A stretch of 6,788 bases of DNA from Acidobacteriota bacterium (lineage in GTDB: Bacteria > Acidobacteriota > Terriglobia > Terriglobales > Acidobacteriaceae). Made by a program: the position numbers and the translations under genes. Shown here piece by piece: positions 1-6,783 of the stretch (within the stretch, counting starts at the first letter, position 1; each line of letters begins with the position of its first letter). The notes below the pieces were generated by a model. The model was not told the origin of the DNA. It ran no database searches and was given only the letters and a program-made list of their open reading frames with translations. The DNA lies in assembly GCA_021811745.1 (NCBI GenBank), contig JAJZNH010000621.1, positions 1 to 6,788 of the forward strand. The letters are read 5' to 3'.

Positions 1-426
1 TACGTTGAAACGCCAGACGAAATCGCCACTCTGCTTGATCTCACCAACCCGGACCGGCTCGGCCTTGTCTTCGATACCGGCCACTATTATCGCGGCGCCG
101 GCATCGAAGAGTGCGATCTCACCGCGGTGCTCAATCGCTTCGCCGGCCGCATCTGGTACATCCATCTGAAGGATCTGGATCCAGGGCTTGCCCGTCGCGC
201 GCGCCAGCAAGAGTGGGACTATTTCAACGGCGTGTGGCACGGCATCTTCTGCGAGCTGGGCAAGGGATGCGTGGACTTTCCTGCCTTGCTGCGCTGGCTC
301 GCCGCACGCGACTACAAGGGATATGTCCTCGTCGAGCAGGACGTTCTACCCGGCATGGGAACACCGCGGGAAAGCGCGCTGCGCAACCGCGAATACCTGC
401 GCTCCATCGAGACGAACTTTGCCTAA
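1..426 (+). CDS. IolE-like sugar phosphate isomerase/epimerase (probable inosose dehydratase), C-terminal part
   Basis: The reading frame is open from the first base of the window to a TAA stop and gives 141 residues, so the N-terminal half is missing. The fragment matches the C-terminal half of the xylose-isomerase-like TIM-barrel family (AP endonuclease 2 superfamily). Likely metal ligands are Glu3 (YVETPDE), Asp25 in LGLVFDTGH, His55 in WYIHLKD and Glu112 in VLVEQD, all at the positions expected for this fold. The stretch FNGVWHGIFCELGKGCVDF followed by a VEQD strand and a closing NREYL helix resembles 2-keto-myo-inositol dehydratase (IolE), which dehydrates scyllo-inosose. The next gene, 22 bases downstream on the same strand, is inositol 2-dehydrogenase, which makes that substrate and supports the reading. 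Other sugar isomerases or epimerases share the same fold, so the exact substrate is inferred. The protein should be cytoplasmic. Confidence 0.8.
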   Translation, partial: YVETPDEIATLLDLTNPDRLGLVFDTGHYYRGAGIEECDLTAVLNRFAGRIWYIHLKDLDPGLARRARQQEWDYFNGVWHGIFCELGKGCVDFPALLRWLAARDYKGYVLVEQDVLPGMGTPRESALRNREYLRSIETNFA

Positions 427-436
427 GCTGTTCTTA

Positions 437-444
437 GTGAGGAG
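437..444 (+). promoter_or_regulatory. Ribosome binding site of iolG
   Basis: The purine-rich GTGAGGAG lies four bases before the ATG at 449. It fixes the iolG start there and excludes the longer in-frame extension that begins inside the upstream gene. The spacing is slightly short. Confidence 0.6.
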
Positions 445-448
445 CATC

Positions 449-1495
449 ATGAACGGAAAGAAGCTTCACTGCGGAATCATCGGCGCCGGGCGCATCGGGC
501 GGGTGCATGCGGAAACACTGGCGTTCCGGATGCCCGAGTCGCAGCTTGTGGCGATTGCCGACCCCAACTGCGAGGCAGCGCGAGCGGTGGCGGCGCGCTG
601 CAATATTCCCAAGGTTGCCGCTTCGCCCAGCGAGATCATTGCCGATCCGGAAATCGATGCGGTCCTCATCTGCTCTCCCACGGGTACGCATGCCGATCTC
701 ATTGTGCAGGCAGCGCGCGCCGGCAAGCACATCTTCTGCGAGAAGCCGATCTCCTTCAGCCTTGCGGCAATTGACGCCGCACTTGCCGCAGTGAAAGAGG
801 CAGGTGTGCTGCTTCAGATCGGCTTCAATCGCCGCTTCGACGCCAACTTCATGCGCGTCCGTCATGCCATCGCGAGCGGCGAAATTGGGACTCCGAACCT
901 GCTTCATATCATCAGTCGCGATCCCGCGCCGCCGCCTCTCTCTTACATCCGCGCCTCTGGCGGCATCTTTCTCGACATGACTATCCACGACTTCGATATG
1001 GCGCGTTTTCTTGTCGGCGATGAAGTGGAGGAGATCTACACCGCGGGCGGCGTGATGGTTGATCCCGCCATCGGCGAGGCCGGCGATCTGGATACCGCGC
1101 TCATTCTGCTTCGCTTCCGCAATGGCGTCATCGGCACCATCGACAACAGCCGCAAGGCCGTCTACGGCTACGATCAGCGCGTCGAGGTTTTTGGCAGCAA
1201 AGGCAAGATTGCAACAGAAAATATCTATCCCAATCGAGCTGTTGTCAGCACCGGGCAATCCATTTACACGGATCTTCCGCTGAATTTTTTCATGGAGCGC
1301 TATACCGAGAGCTTCGTTCTCGAACTGCAATCCTTCATTCAGGCCGTCATCGACCAGAGGCCCGCGCCGGTCAGCGGCATTGACGGACGTATTCCCGTGG
1401 CAATGGCACTGGCAGCGCGTAAATCCTACGACGAACACCGCCCCGTCCTACTCGAAGAAATATCCGGCGAAAAATCCCTGACAGACCATAGTTAG
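449..1495 (+). CDS. iolG: Inositol 2-dehydrogenase, Gfo/Idh/MocA family
   Basis: A complete protein of 348 residues, normal for the family. It should oxidise myo-inositol to scyllo-inosose with NAD+ in the cytoplasm, the first step of inositol catabolism. The N-terminal Rossmann fold shows GIIGAGRIG (9-17) and an acidic residue at the end of strand two (Asp38), typical of NAD+ preference. The family motif CEKP is at 97-100, with Lys99. The catalytic region SGGIFLDMTIHDFDMARFL holds Asp176 and His180. The spacing from Lys99 resembles that of Lys97, Asp172 and His176 in Bacillus subtilis IolG. The C-terminal substrate domain contains VDPAIGEAGDLDTA and the YGYDQRVEVFGSKG sheet motif common in IolG proteins. 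The ATG at 449 is chosen for its GAGGAG site and because the protein starts directly at the nucleotide-binding strand. The gene is 22 bases behind the IolE-like gene and probably in the same operon. A related polyol dehydrogenase is the main alternative. Confidence 0.92.
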   Translation: MNGKKLHCGIIGAGRIGRVHAETLAFRMPESQLVAIADPNCEAARAVAARCNIPKVAASPSEIIADPEIDAVLICSPTGTHADLIVQAARAGKHIFCEKPISFSLAAIDAALAAVKEAGVLLQIGFNRRFDANFMRVRHAIASGEIGTPNLLHIISRDPAPPPLSYIRASGGIFLDMTIHDFDMARFLVGDEVEEIYTAGGVMVDPAIGEAGDLDTALILLRFRNGVIGTIDNSRKAVYGYDQRVEVFGSKGKIATENIYPNRAVVSTGQSIYTDLPLNFFMERYTESFVLELQSFIQAVIDQRPAPVSGIDGRIPVAMALAARKSYDEHRPVLLEEISGEKSLTDHS

Positions 1496-1657
1496 GCGCT
1501 AGGCACTGCAGAGCCACAGGAGTATCTCCGGCGTTGCCGGGTTGGTTTCACGAGACTGACAACTCCGGCGATCATCCCATAGCGCGGTGTGAATCATCGC
1601 TGTCTAATCCGGTGGTTATACCTTGGGTAGACCCAGACCCTCAGATTGCGGGTTTCG

Positions 1658-1680
1658 GTGCGACAAGGGCACTTTTTCTT
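1658..1680 (+). terminator. Possible weak Rho-independent terminator after iolG
   Basis: GTGC (1658-1661) can pair with GCAC (1669-1672) across a seven-base loop and is followed directly by TTTTTCTT. The position, about 160 bases after the iolG stop and before a convergent gene, suits a terminator. The stem is only four base pairs, so this is a weak candidate. Confidence 0.22.
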
Positions 1681-1749
1681 CCGCCGTAAAGCAAAGCTGG
1701 GAGTCCGCTGCGGGGGACGGCGGCTCTCTCAAGGAGGCGCTGCCTTCCA

Positions 1750-1777
1750 TTGAAATGGCAAACGTTACAAATAAAAT
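1750..1777 (+). promoter_or_regulatory. Possible sigma-70-like promoter in the intergenic gap
   Basis: TTGAAA at 1750-1755 and TAAAAT at 1772-1777 are separated by 16 bases and lie in an AT-rich patch of an otherwise GC-rich region. No gene follows on the plus strand before the convergent comEC. If real, it would drive a short RNA across the palindromic repeats or antisense to the end of comEC. Such matches arise by chance in AT-rich patches, so confidence is low. Confidence 0.2.
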
Positions 1778-1805
1778 TGAGGCGTTCTATGCACAGCGCC
1801 ATAAA

Positions 1806-1896
1806 GGAATGCGTATGTTCGCATTCCACAGGTGCTAAAGCCCGGTCTTTGTTTTGTTGCAGTTGTGGCACGACTGAAGTTGTACCCTGTTACAAG
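1806..1896. repeat. Palindromic repeat element, first part
   Basis: This stretch begins with a perfect eight-base inverted repeat, GGAATGCG (1806-1813) and CGCATTCC (1820-1827), around a TATGTT loop. Next comes GCTAAAGC, a small palindrome at about 1833-1840 inside GTGCTAAAGCCC. Then an imperfect hairpin at 1867-1886 pairs GGCACGACT with AGTTGTACC around a GA loop, with one mismatch and one G-T pair. It ends in CCCTGTTACAAG. From memory, the cores GCTAAAGCCC and GGCACGACTGAAGTCGTGCC followed by CCCTG-TACAA belong to a dispersed repeat common in acidobacterial intergenic regions. That family assignment is recall and was not searched. The mismatches suggest a decaying copy. The element has no open frame and no flanking transposase. 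Confidence 0.55.
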
Positions 1897-1926
1897 ACCC
1901 TGACCGCGATGGGTGTCTCCGCCGCC

Positions 1927-1975
1927 TCTAAAGTCATGCCCTGACACAGGGCACTAATCTCAACAAGACTTTCAG
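1927..1975. repeat. Second degenerate repeat unit with strong hairpin
   Basis: Bases 1927-1950 align with 1873-1896 at 16 of 24 positions. They share AAGT, CCCTG and ACA in the same order, so they look like a second copy of the same element 54 bases further on. In this copy TGCCCTG (1937-1943) and CAGGGCA (1947-1953) form a perfect seven-base-pair hairpin with an ACA loop. It is enclosed by a second inverted repeat, AAAGTC (1930-1935) and GACTTT (1967-1972). The hairpin is about 30 bases beyond the comEC stop, so it may also protect or end that transcript, although no T-run follows it on either strand. Confidence 0.5.
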
Positions 1976-1982
1976 CAGCCTC

Positions 1983-4712
1983 TTAAGGTGATTGCGGCCA
2001 GGCGCATTCTGGGTCGGGAGTAGTGGCCTTTCCGTCAAGGCGGAAGCATGTGGCGCCGCCGAAGGCGGTGACGAAGGTGTGGACGTGGGCCGATTCCAGT
2101 TCCTCCAGAACCTCTTCGCGGGGATGGCCGTAGCGGTTATGAAGCCCGCAGGAGATGATAGCGCACTGCGGGGCTACGCGCGCCAGGAACGGAGGGCGCG
2201 TGGATGTGATGCTGCCGTGATGGGCGACTTTGAGCAGGGTGCTGGCAAGGCCGCGTTCGGCCAGCATGGCGCGCTCGATGGGCTCCTCGGAATCGCCTTC
2301 CAGAAGCACTGAAGTAGCGCCATAGGCTACGTGCAGGACGAGCGAGTCGTCGTTCGCGGGTTCGCTTCCCGGCCGATAGCCAGGCAGGGGCGCCAGTACG
2401 TTGATCTGAGTCTTGCCAAAACCGAGGGTCTCGCCAGAGCGGAGCGAGCGCACGCGGATGTGCAGGCCGGCAGCCTCTTCGAGGAGCGCTTTGTAGGCGG
2501 GGATGGGTGGATTGTTGCCCACCCAGAGCTCAGCTGGCCCGAAGTTGGCAAGAACGGCGGGCAGACCGCCCATGTGGTCGGAGTGGGCGTGGCTAAGGGC
2601 GACAGCGTCAAGACGGCGGATGCCGCGCGACCAGAGAACCGGGGAGACAACCTCCTCGCCGATGTCGAAATTCTGCGGAGCGTAACGCGGACCGCCACCG
2701 AAACCGCCGCCATCGACCAGGAGAGTCTTGCCATCCGGAGTGATGAGCAGCAGCGAGTCACCCTGGCCCACGTCAATGGCCTCGACCAGCAGGGCGTTGT
2801 GGGGGTGCTGGAGGGGGCGAGGCGCCACCGCTGCCAGGGCGGAAGCCAGCAGCGCCGCCCAGGCGCCTTTGCGCGCCCCGCGGGCATCGCCGGACAGGCC
2901 CTTGTGAGCCAGCACAATGGCTGCCGCGAGCAACACACAAAAGACTGCTGACTGCCAGAGCAGCGGAGTGGGAACGCGGAGGTCGCCGAGGGCCAGCGCC
3001 CCGAAGAGATGCACCAGAGCCACACCGGCATGAAGCGCCAGCGCCACCGCCATGGCGGGTATCACGGCTGACGGAGGCCAGACGAGCAGGGCCAGAAGCA
3101 CGATCAGCGCGGCAGGCAGCAGCACGGCGAGCAGCGGCAGAATAAGAAGATTCACCGGCAGCGCGAAGAGGGTGATGCGGTGAAAGTAGACGGCCATGGG
3201 CAGGGTCATGGCCAGTTCCACCACGCAAGCGACGGCCAGCATCTCAATGATGCCGAGCACGAAGCGCACGGTCCAGGGGAAAATGCGCCAGGCAAGGCGG
3301 CTGCGCCCCATTGCCTGCAGGCGCGCGGCAACCATGCGCAGTGCCACGCGAAACTGCGCGAGTTTGGGCGCGAGCTTGACGTCAATGGCGATAAGACGCA
3401 GGTCCCGCGTGGCGGCCAGGTAGGGGTGGATGGTGGCCTGGAGCAGCGGAGCGGAGACGCCGGCGATGGCGACAACCGCCAGCAACGTCATCTGAAAGCT
3501 TGCGTCGAAGAGGCTGCGGGGACTCACGGCCAGCAGGCACAGCGCGGCAAAGCCGATGGTGTTCAGCGGGCTGCGCTCGCGGTAGACGAGCCGGCCCAGC
3601 AGATAGAGCGTGATCATCGACAGCGAGCGCTGCACGGGCGTGGCGAAGCCGGTAAAGAGTGCGTAGCCATAGGAGGCAAGAATGGTGATGAACGTGGCGG
3701 GCACGCGCGGAAGGCGCAGGCGGCGCGTGATCCAGAAGATGCAGCCGGCAACGATGGAGAGATGGAGGCCGGAGACTACCAACATGTGAAAGGAACCGGT
3801 CCGCTCAAAGCCCACACGAAGGGTATGGGTGAGATAGGTGCGGTCGCCCGCAACCATGGCGGCGAGCATGGCGGTGTCGTCCGGCGTGAGACGCAGGAAC
3901 GGCGGCAGGCGGCGCATAGCCACGGGCAGAGCCAGCAGGCGCGCTGCGGTGGCGTGCTGCCAGGAGCCGAGAACGCAGGAGATAGATGATCCCGGTGAAG
4001 ACCCAAGCCGCTCCACCTGATCGGCGGCTACGGCAGCTGTCGAAGTGATGCCCTGATCGAGGAGGTAGTCCGCGCGGCTCCAGACGCCGGGGTCGTGATA
4101 GACCTGCGGCGGCAGCAGGCGGACTACGGCACGGATGCGCTCGCCGCAGGGAAAGATCTGCGTGGCGGACGAGCTGGCCGCACCGACCGGCCAGCGAATG
4201 GTGAGACGGACCCCGCCGGTGATGGGAGCCTGCGTGTCCTCGGTATCGGTGACGACTTCAAGGCTGGAGACACGCAGGTCGATGATCTCCGCGACAAATG
4301 AGGGCAATTGTGCCGTGACGGCAGGGTGGTCCGCATCGGACGCGCTCTCGGTGCGGACGGGTCCGGTAGCAACGACGGTTCCCTCGACGGTGCGTAGAAG
4401 GCCGTCAGAGAGCGCGGCCAGCGCAGGCGCGGGTGCGGGCTGCGGCTCCATCTCGGCGCACCAGGTGCCCAGCAGCAGCCACAGAACCGCAAGCGGCAGC
4501 CATGCGAGGCGCTGCGCGCGCAAGGCAGCGATGACGACGAGCACGGCCACGGGAGCCAGTGCGATCAACACCAGGCCGGGCCGCAGCCAAAGCGCTTTGG
4601 CAAGTACGATTCCGGCGGCGAAGAGCCACGCGGCATGGAAGATCGGGACGGCACTGAGTCCTGCATTGAGGCCCGCCACGCGCTGCCCGGGATGGGATGA
4701 TTCGGCTTGCAT
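1983..4712 (-). CDS. comEC: ComEC/Rec2 competence protein, DNA-uptake channel
   Basis: A complete 909-residue protein, within the usual size for ComEC. It forms the inner-membrane channel that carries single-stranded DNA into the cell during natural transformation. The order of domains is canonical. Three hydrophobic segments lie at about 22-43, 45-64 and 70-84. A soluble extracytoplasmic domain of the DUF4131 type follows at about 90-245, with Cys189 and Cys246 as possible disulfide partners. The Competence domain begins near 280, with MVAGDR at 287-291 and VVSGLHLSIVAG around His317, followed by several hydrophobic helices. The C-terminal metallo-beta-lactamase domain starts at IDVGQGDS (646-653). 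It has the full metal motif HAHSDH (708-713), Asp807 in LLEGDS, VAHHGS (His831, His832) and NRYGHP (His863), so a nuclease-type active site appears intact. Upstream in-frame codons reach a TAG without another start. The Shine-Dalgarno site is weak (AGG four bases before ATG), which suggests dependence on the gene 42 bases upstream. Confidence 0.95.
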   Translation of the reverse strand: MQAESSHPGQRVAGLNAGLSAVPIFHAAWLFAAGIVLAKALWLRPGLVLIALAPVAVLVVIAALRAQRLAWLPLAVLWLLLGTWCAEMEPQPAPAPALAALSDGLLRTVEGTVVATGPVRTESASDADHPAVTAQLPSFVAEIIDLRVSSLEVVTDTEDTQAPITGGVRLTIRWPVGAASSSATQIFPCGERIRAVVRLLPPQVYHDPGVWSRADYLLDQGITSTAAVAADQVERLGSSPGSSISCVLGSWQHATAARLLALPVAMRRLPPFLRLTPDDTAMLAAMVAGDRTYLTHTLRVGFERTGSFHMLVVSGLHLSIVAGCIFWITRRLRLPRVPATFITILASYGYALFTGFATPVQRSLSMITLYLLGRLVYRERSPLNTIGFAALCLLAVSPRSLFDASFQMTLLAVVAIAGVSAPLLQATIHPYLAATRDLRLIAIDVKLAPKLAQFRVALRMVAARLQAMGRSRLAWRIFPWTVRFVLGIIEMLAVACVVELAMTLPMAVYFHRITLFALPVNLLILPLLAVLLPAALIVLLALLVWPPSAVIPAMAVALALHAGVALVHLFGALALGDLRVPTPLLWQSAVFCVLLAAAIVLAHKGLSGDARGARKGAWAALLASALAAVAPRPLQHPHNALLVEAIDVGQGDSLLLITPDGKTLLVDGGGFGGGPRYAPQNFDIGEEVVSPVLWSRGIRRLDAVALSHAHSDHMGGLPAVLANFGPAELWVGNNPPIPAYKALLEEAAGLHIRVRSLRSGETLGFGKTQINVLAPLPGYRPGSEPANDDSLVLHVAYGATSVLLEGDSEEPIERAMLAERGLASTLLKVAHHGSITSTRPPFLARVAPQCAIISCGLHNRYGHPREEVLEELESAHVHTFVTAFGGATCFRLDGKATTPDPECAWPQSP

Positions 4713-4754
4713 CGCGCCTGAAAAATGAAATTGGGACTATGGTCAACAAGCCTA

Positions 4755-6059
4755 TCAGGAGCGCCGCAATTGGACCACTGTCTCCAGATGGAAGGTCTGT
4801 GGAAAGAGGTCGGCGAGGGCGAGGCTTTCGATGGCGTAGCCGGAGGCGAGAAGCGCGCGCAGATCGCGCGTGAGGGTGGCCGGATCGCAGGAGACGTAAA
4901 CCAACATGGGCGCGGCGATCTCCGCGAGCAGCGTGGTGATCTCCGGGCCGAGGCCGGTGCGCGGGGGATCGACCACAATGACGCCGGGACGCTCAGCTTT
5001 GCGGCGACGAAGGAAGGCAAGCGTATCGGAAGCAACGGCCTCGCCGGTTGTGCCGCTCAGATTGTGCGCAAGCGAAGCGGTTGCGGCTGGGGCGGACTCG
5101 ACGGCGACGACGCTGGCGAAGCTGGCCGCAAGGCGCCGCGCGAAGAGGCCGACTCCGGCGAAAAGGTCCCAGGCGAGCGCGCCGCGGTGACCGGCCGTTA
5201 CGCGCTCGATCAGAGCGTCGACGAGCCAGCGATTGACCTGGAAGAATGCTCCGTGGCCAACGCGGTAGTCGAAGCCAGCGGCGCGATAGTTGAGCGCGGG
5301 TTGGCCCCACTGCGCGACGGTGCGCGGCTGCCGTTTGGCGCGGTCTTCGGTGGCCAGTTCAGCACCCTGGAGAGCCGGGATGCGTTCGCAGAACTCCTGG
5401 ATGAATGGATCGAAGCGGGCCCTGGCCGGGCTGGTTGTGACGATGCTGGCCAGCAAGGCGGTCTCCGCGGCATCGCAAAAGAGCGAGATCTCCGCTGGAC
5501 GCAATGTGCCATGCCGGGCGATCTCCGCCGCGGCCCATGCGGCTTGAACCAGCAGCGGCGCAGCAATGGGGCACTCGGCGATGGGGACAATGGCATGGGA
5601 GCGGCGGCTGCGATAGCCGGGATTTCCCGCCGCATCGAAGGCGAGACGAATGCGATTGCGGTAGGCCCAGGGCGAAGCGTCCAGTACGGCAATCTCCTCA
5701 GGCGCGCGCACGCCGCCGCGCTCCAGCGTTTCACGCAGGATGGCCTGCTTGAAGGCAAGCTGGGTTACGTAATCCGCGTGCTGGTAGTCGCAGCCGCCGC
5801 ACACGCCAAAGTGGCGGCACGCGGGCTCAATACGCTCCGGCACTGAGATGATGATCTCTTCCAGCTCCGCGGTTGCGTAGGCGCGCTTTTCCTCGACGAT
5901 GCGCACACGAACCTGTTCACCGGGCAGCGCGAAAGGCACAAAGACGGCTTTGCCCTCAGGACGAGCCAAGAACGCACCGCCATAGATCGGCTTCTCGATG
6001 CGCGCGGACTGTGGCTCGCCGCCCTTCTTTTGCGCAGGTTGATGTGCGGAAGGTTTCAT
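4755..6059 (-). CDS. rlmD: 23S rRNA (uracil-C5)-methyltransferase, RlmD/RumA type
   Basis: A complete 434-residue SAM-dependent enzyme of the TrmA/RumA family, expected to convert a uridine of 23S rRNA to 5-methyluridine. A TRAM RNA-binding domain lies at about 20-70 (IEKPIYGGAFLARPEGK). Four cysteines, Cys81, Cys87, Cys90 (CX5CX2C) and Cys163, are placed as in Escherichia coli RlmD and should hold a 4Fe-4S cluster. The methyltransferase domain has FFQVN (272-276), the SAM motif DLFAGVGLF (298-306), VDPPRTG (363-369), the catalytic nucleophile Cys391 in SCDPATLTRD and the base Glu426 in HLETV. The E. coli target is U1939. Some bacteria have one enzyme for U747 and U1939, so the exact position here is not certain. 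The start overlaps the stop of the upstream gene as ATGA and has no good Shine-Dalgarno of its own, which points to translational coupling. comEC follows 42 bases later. Confidence 0.92.
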   Translation of the reverse strand: MKPSAHQPAQKKGGEPQSARIEKPIYGGAFLARPEGKAVFVPFALPGEQVRVRIVEEKRAYATAELEEIIISVPERIEPACRHFGVCGGCDYQHADYVTQLAFKQAILRETLERGGVRAPEEIAVLDASPWAYRNRIRLAFDAAGNPGYRSRRSHAIVPIAECPIAAPLLVQAAWAAAEIARHGTLRPAEISLFCDAAETALLASIVTTSPARARFDPFIQEFCERIPALQGAELATEDRAKRQPRTVAQWGQPALNYRAAGFDYRVGHGAFFQVNRWLVDALIERVTAGHRGALAWDLFAGVGLFARRLAASFASVVAVESAPAATASLAHNLSGTTGEAVASDTLAFLRRRKAERPGVIVVDPPRTGLGPEITTLLAEIAAPMLVYVSCDPATLTRDLRALLASGYAIESLALADLFPQTFHLETVVQLRRS

Positions 6060-6772
6060 TGCTGGCTCATGTAAAAGAGGCTCAAGCGCGGCAGGTTGTA
6101 GTGAACGAGCAGTTGCTTCTGCACAAACTGGCGCTCGACCTGGCGCAATTGCACGGCGCCCATGCGGCTGCGGTAGGGCGCCAGCTCATGCGCCGCGTGT
6201 TCCCTGAGGCCGACCAGAAGGGACTCGGGAGCGGCTGCCGTGAGAGCGGCAAAGAGCTTCTCTTCGAGCACGGTGAGCGAGCGCTCCAGGGCTTCGAGAT
6301 CGACGGCGGGGGGCTGTGTGGGATCGGCGGCTCGCAGTTCCGCGGACAGTTCACGAAGGCGGGCAGCGGTGGCGTGGCATGCCTCCGGAGCGACGGCGGC
6401 GGCATTGAGAGCGTCGGCGGCGGCTTCAAGATGGCCGGCCACGCGCTCCCGCTCGAAGCCCGAATCGCGATCGGCTGTCACCGGGGCGCTGCCGACGGAT
6501 GCCTCGTTGAGTTCTTCAGCCGCTTCCATCACCGCCTGCGCGCACCAGGCAAGGCCGTTGATGCGCCGCCCGCCGCGGCGGAGTCGCGCTTTGCGCGCCT
6601 CGTACTTGTCAAAGGCCGCGTCGATGCCGCGCAGCGCCGCTTCCAGCGGGATGCCGGCCTCACGCCAGGTTTCGATGAGCGCCCAGTCGAGCGTGGAGAG
6701 CAGCAGGATGGAGCCGCGGCGCTGCTGGAAGCGTTCTTCGATCTCAGTGAAGTAGTTGAAATAGTTGCGCAC
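6056..6772 (-). CDS. Conserved-looking hypothetical protein upstream of rlmD
   Basis: A 238-residue protein that I cannot assign to a named family. The GTG start at 6772 is supported by GAGG seven bases upstream, and the frame ends in a TGA that overlaps the rlmD ATG by four bases. There is no signal peptide or membrane segment, so it should be cytoplasmic. The first 85 residues look like a compact helical domain: an aromatic start (NYFNYFTEIEERF), RRGSILLLSTLDWALIETWREAGIPLEAALRGID (19-51), a basic patch KARLRRGGRR (61-70), then INGLAWCAQAV. The middle (about 90-155) is alanine-rich and low in complexity. Residues 158-215 look like long amphipathic helices, and the tail VHYNLPRLSLFYMSQQ is hydrophobic and aromatic. 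The basic patch and gene context make a nucleic-acid or ribosome-related role possible, but that is a guess. Codon use fits its neighbours. Confidence 0.8.
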   Translation of the reverse strand: MRNYFNYFTEIEERFQQRRGSILLLSTLDWALIETWREAGIPLEAALRGIDAAFDKYEARKARLRRGGRRINGLAWCAQAVMEAAEELNEASVGSAPVTADRDSGFERERVAGHLEAAADALNAAAVAPEACHATAARLRELSAELRAADPTQPPAVDLEALERSLTVLEEKLFAALTAAAPESLLVGLREHAAHELAPYRSRMGAVQLRQVERQFVQKQLLVHYNLPRLSLFYMSQQ

Positions 6773-6778
6773 GTCGGC

Positions 6779-6783
6779 ACCTC
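6779..6783 (-). promoter_or_regulatory. Ribosome binding site for the 238-residue protein
   Basis: On the minus strand GAGGT is followed by a short spacer and the GTG at 6772. It favours this start over the out-of-frame GTG at 6780 and shows that the gene begins inside the window. Confidence 0.5.

Larger units (their letters stand above)
1496..1805. other. Non-coding stretch between convergent units, weak hairpins only
   Basis: No open frame here has a ribosome site, codon pattern or protein motif that would make it a gene. Small inverted repeats are visible: CCGGC/GCCGG at 1528-1540 with a GTT loop, TGGGT/ACCCA at 1624-1635 with a two-base loop, and CCATT/AATGG at 1747-1758. None has a stem longer than five base pairs. 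The region lies just downstream of iolG, so a transcription end for that operon is expected somewhere in it. Confidence 0.55.

Noticed and set aside
188..448. N-terminal extension of IolG by 87 residues
   Set aside because: The extension overlaps the IolE-like gene in another frame and shows no family similarity. The ATG at 449 has its own ribosome site and begins at the Rossmann strand.
434..1438. Long minus-strand open frame opposite iolG
   Set aside because: It is antisense to a gene with full family motifs, has no recognisable domain and no ribosome site. Long antisense frames are common in GC-rich coding DNA.
1528..1540. CCGGC/GCCGG hairpin as terminator for iolG
   Set aside because: The stem is five base pairs and is followed by GTTGGTTT without a true T-run, so it cannot be told from chance in GC-rich DNA.
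1623..1838. Small open frames in the intergenic gap on both strands
   Set aside because: They lack a well-spaced ribosome site and recognisable motifs. An AGGAGG-like stretch near 1732 is too far from the next in-frame ATG at 1755. They also run into palindromic repeat sequence.
1806..1975. CRISPR array
   Set aside because: The units are few, unevenly spaced, diverged and internally palindromic, with no identical repeats or uniform spacers and no cas gene nearby.
3180..3989. Plus-strand open frame (269 residues) opposite comEC
   Set aside because: The translation is low-complexity, rich in Gly, His and Gln, and mirrors the hydrophobic codons of the ComEC membrane helices.
4725..5846. Long plus-strand open frame (373 residues) opposite rlmD
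   Set aside because: It lies wholly or mostly over the rlmD coding strand, its translation is glycine-, arginine- and alanine-rich without motifs, and it is explained by codon bias of the real gene.
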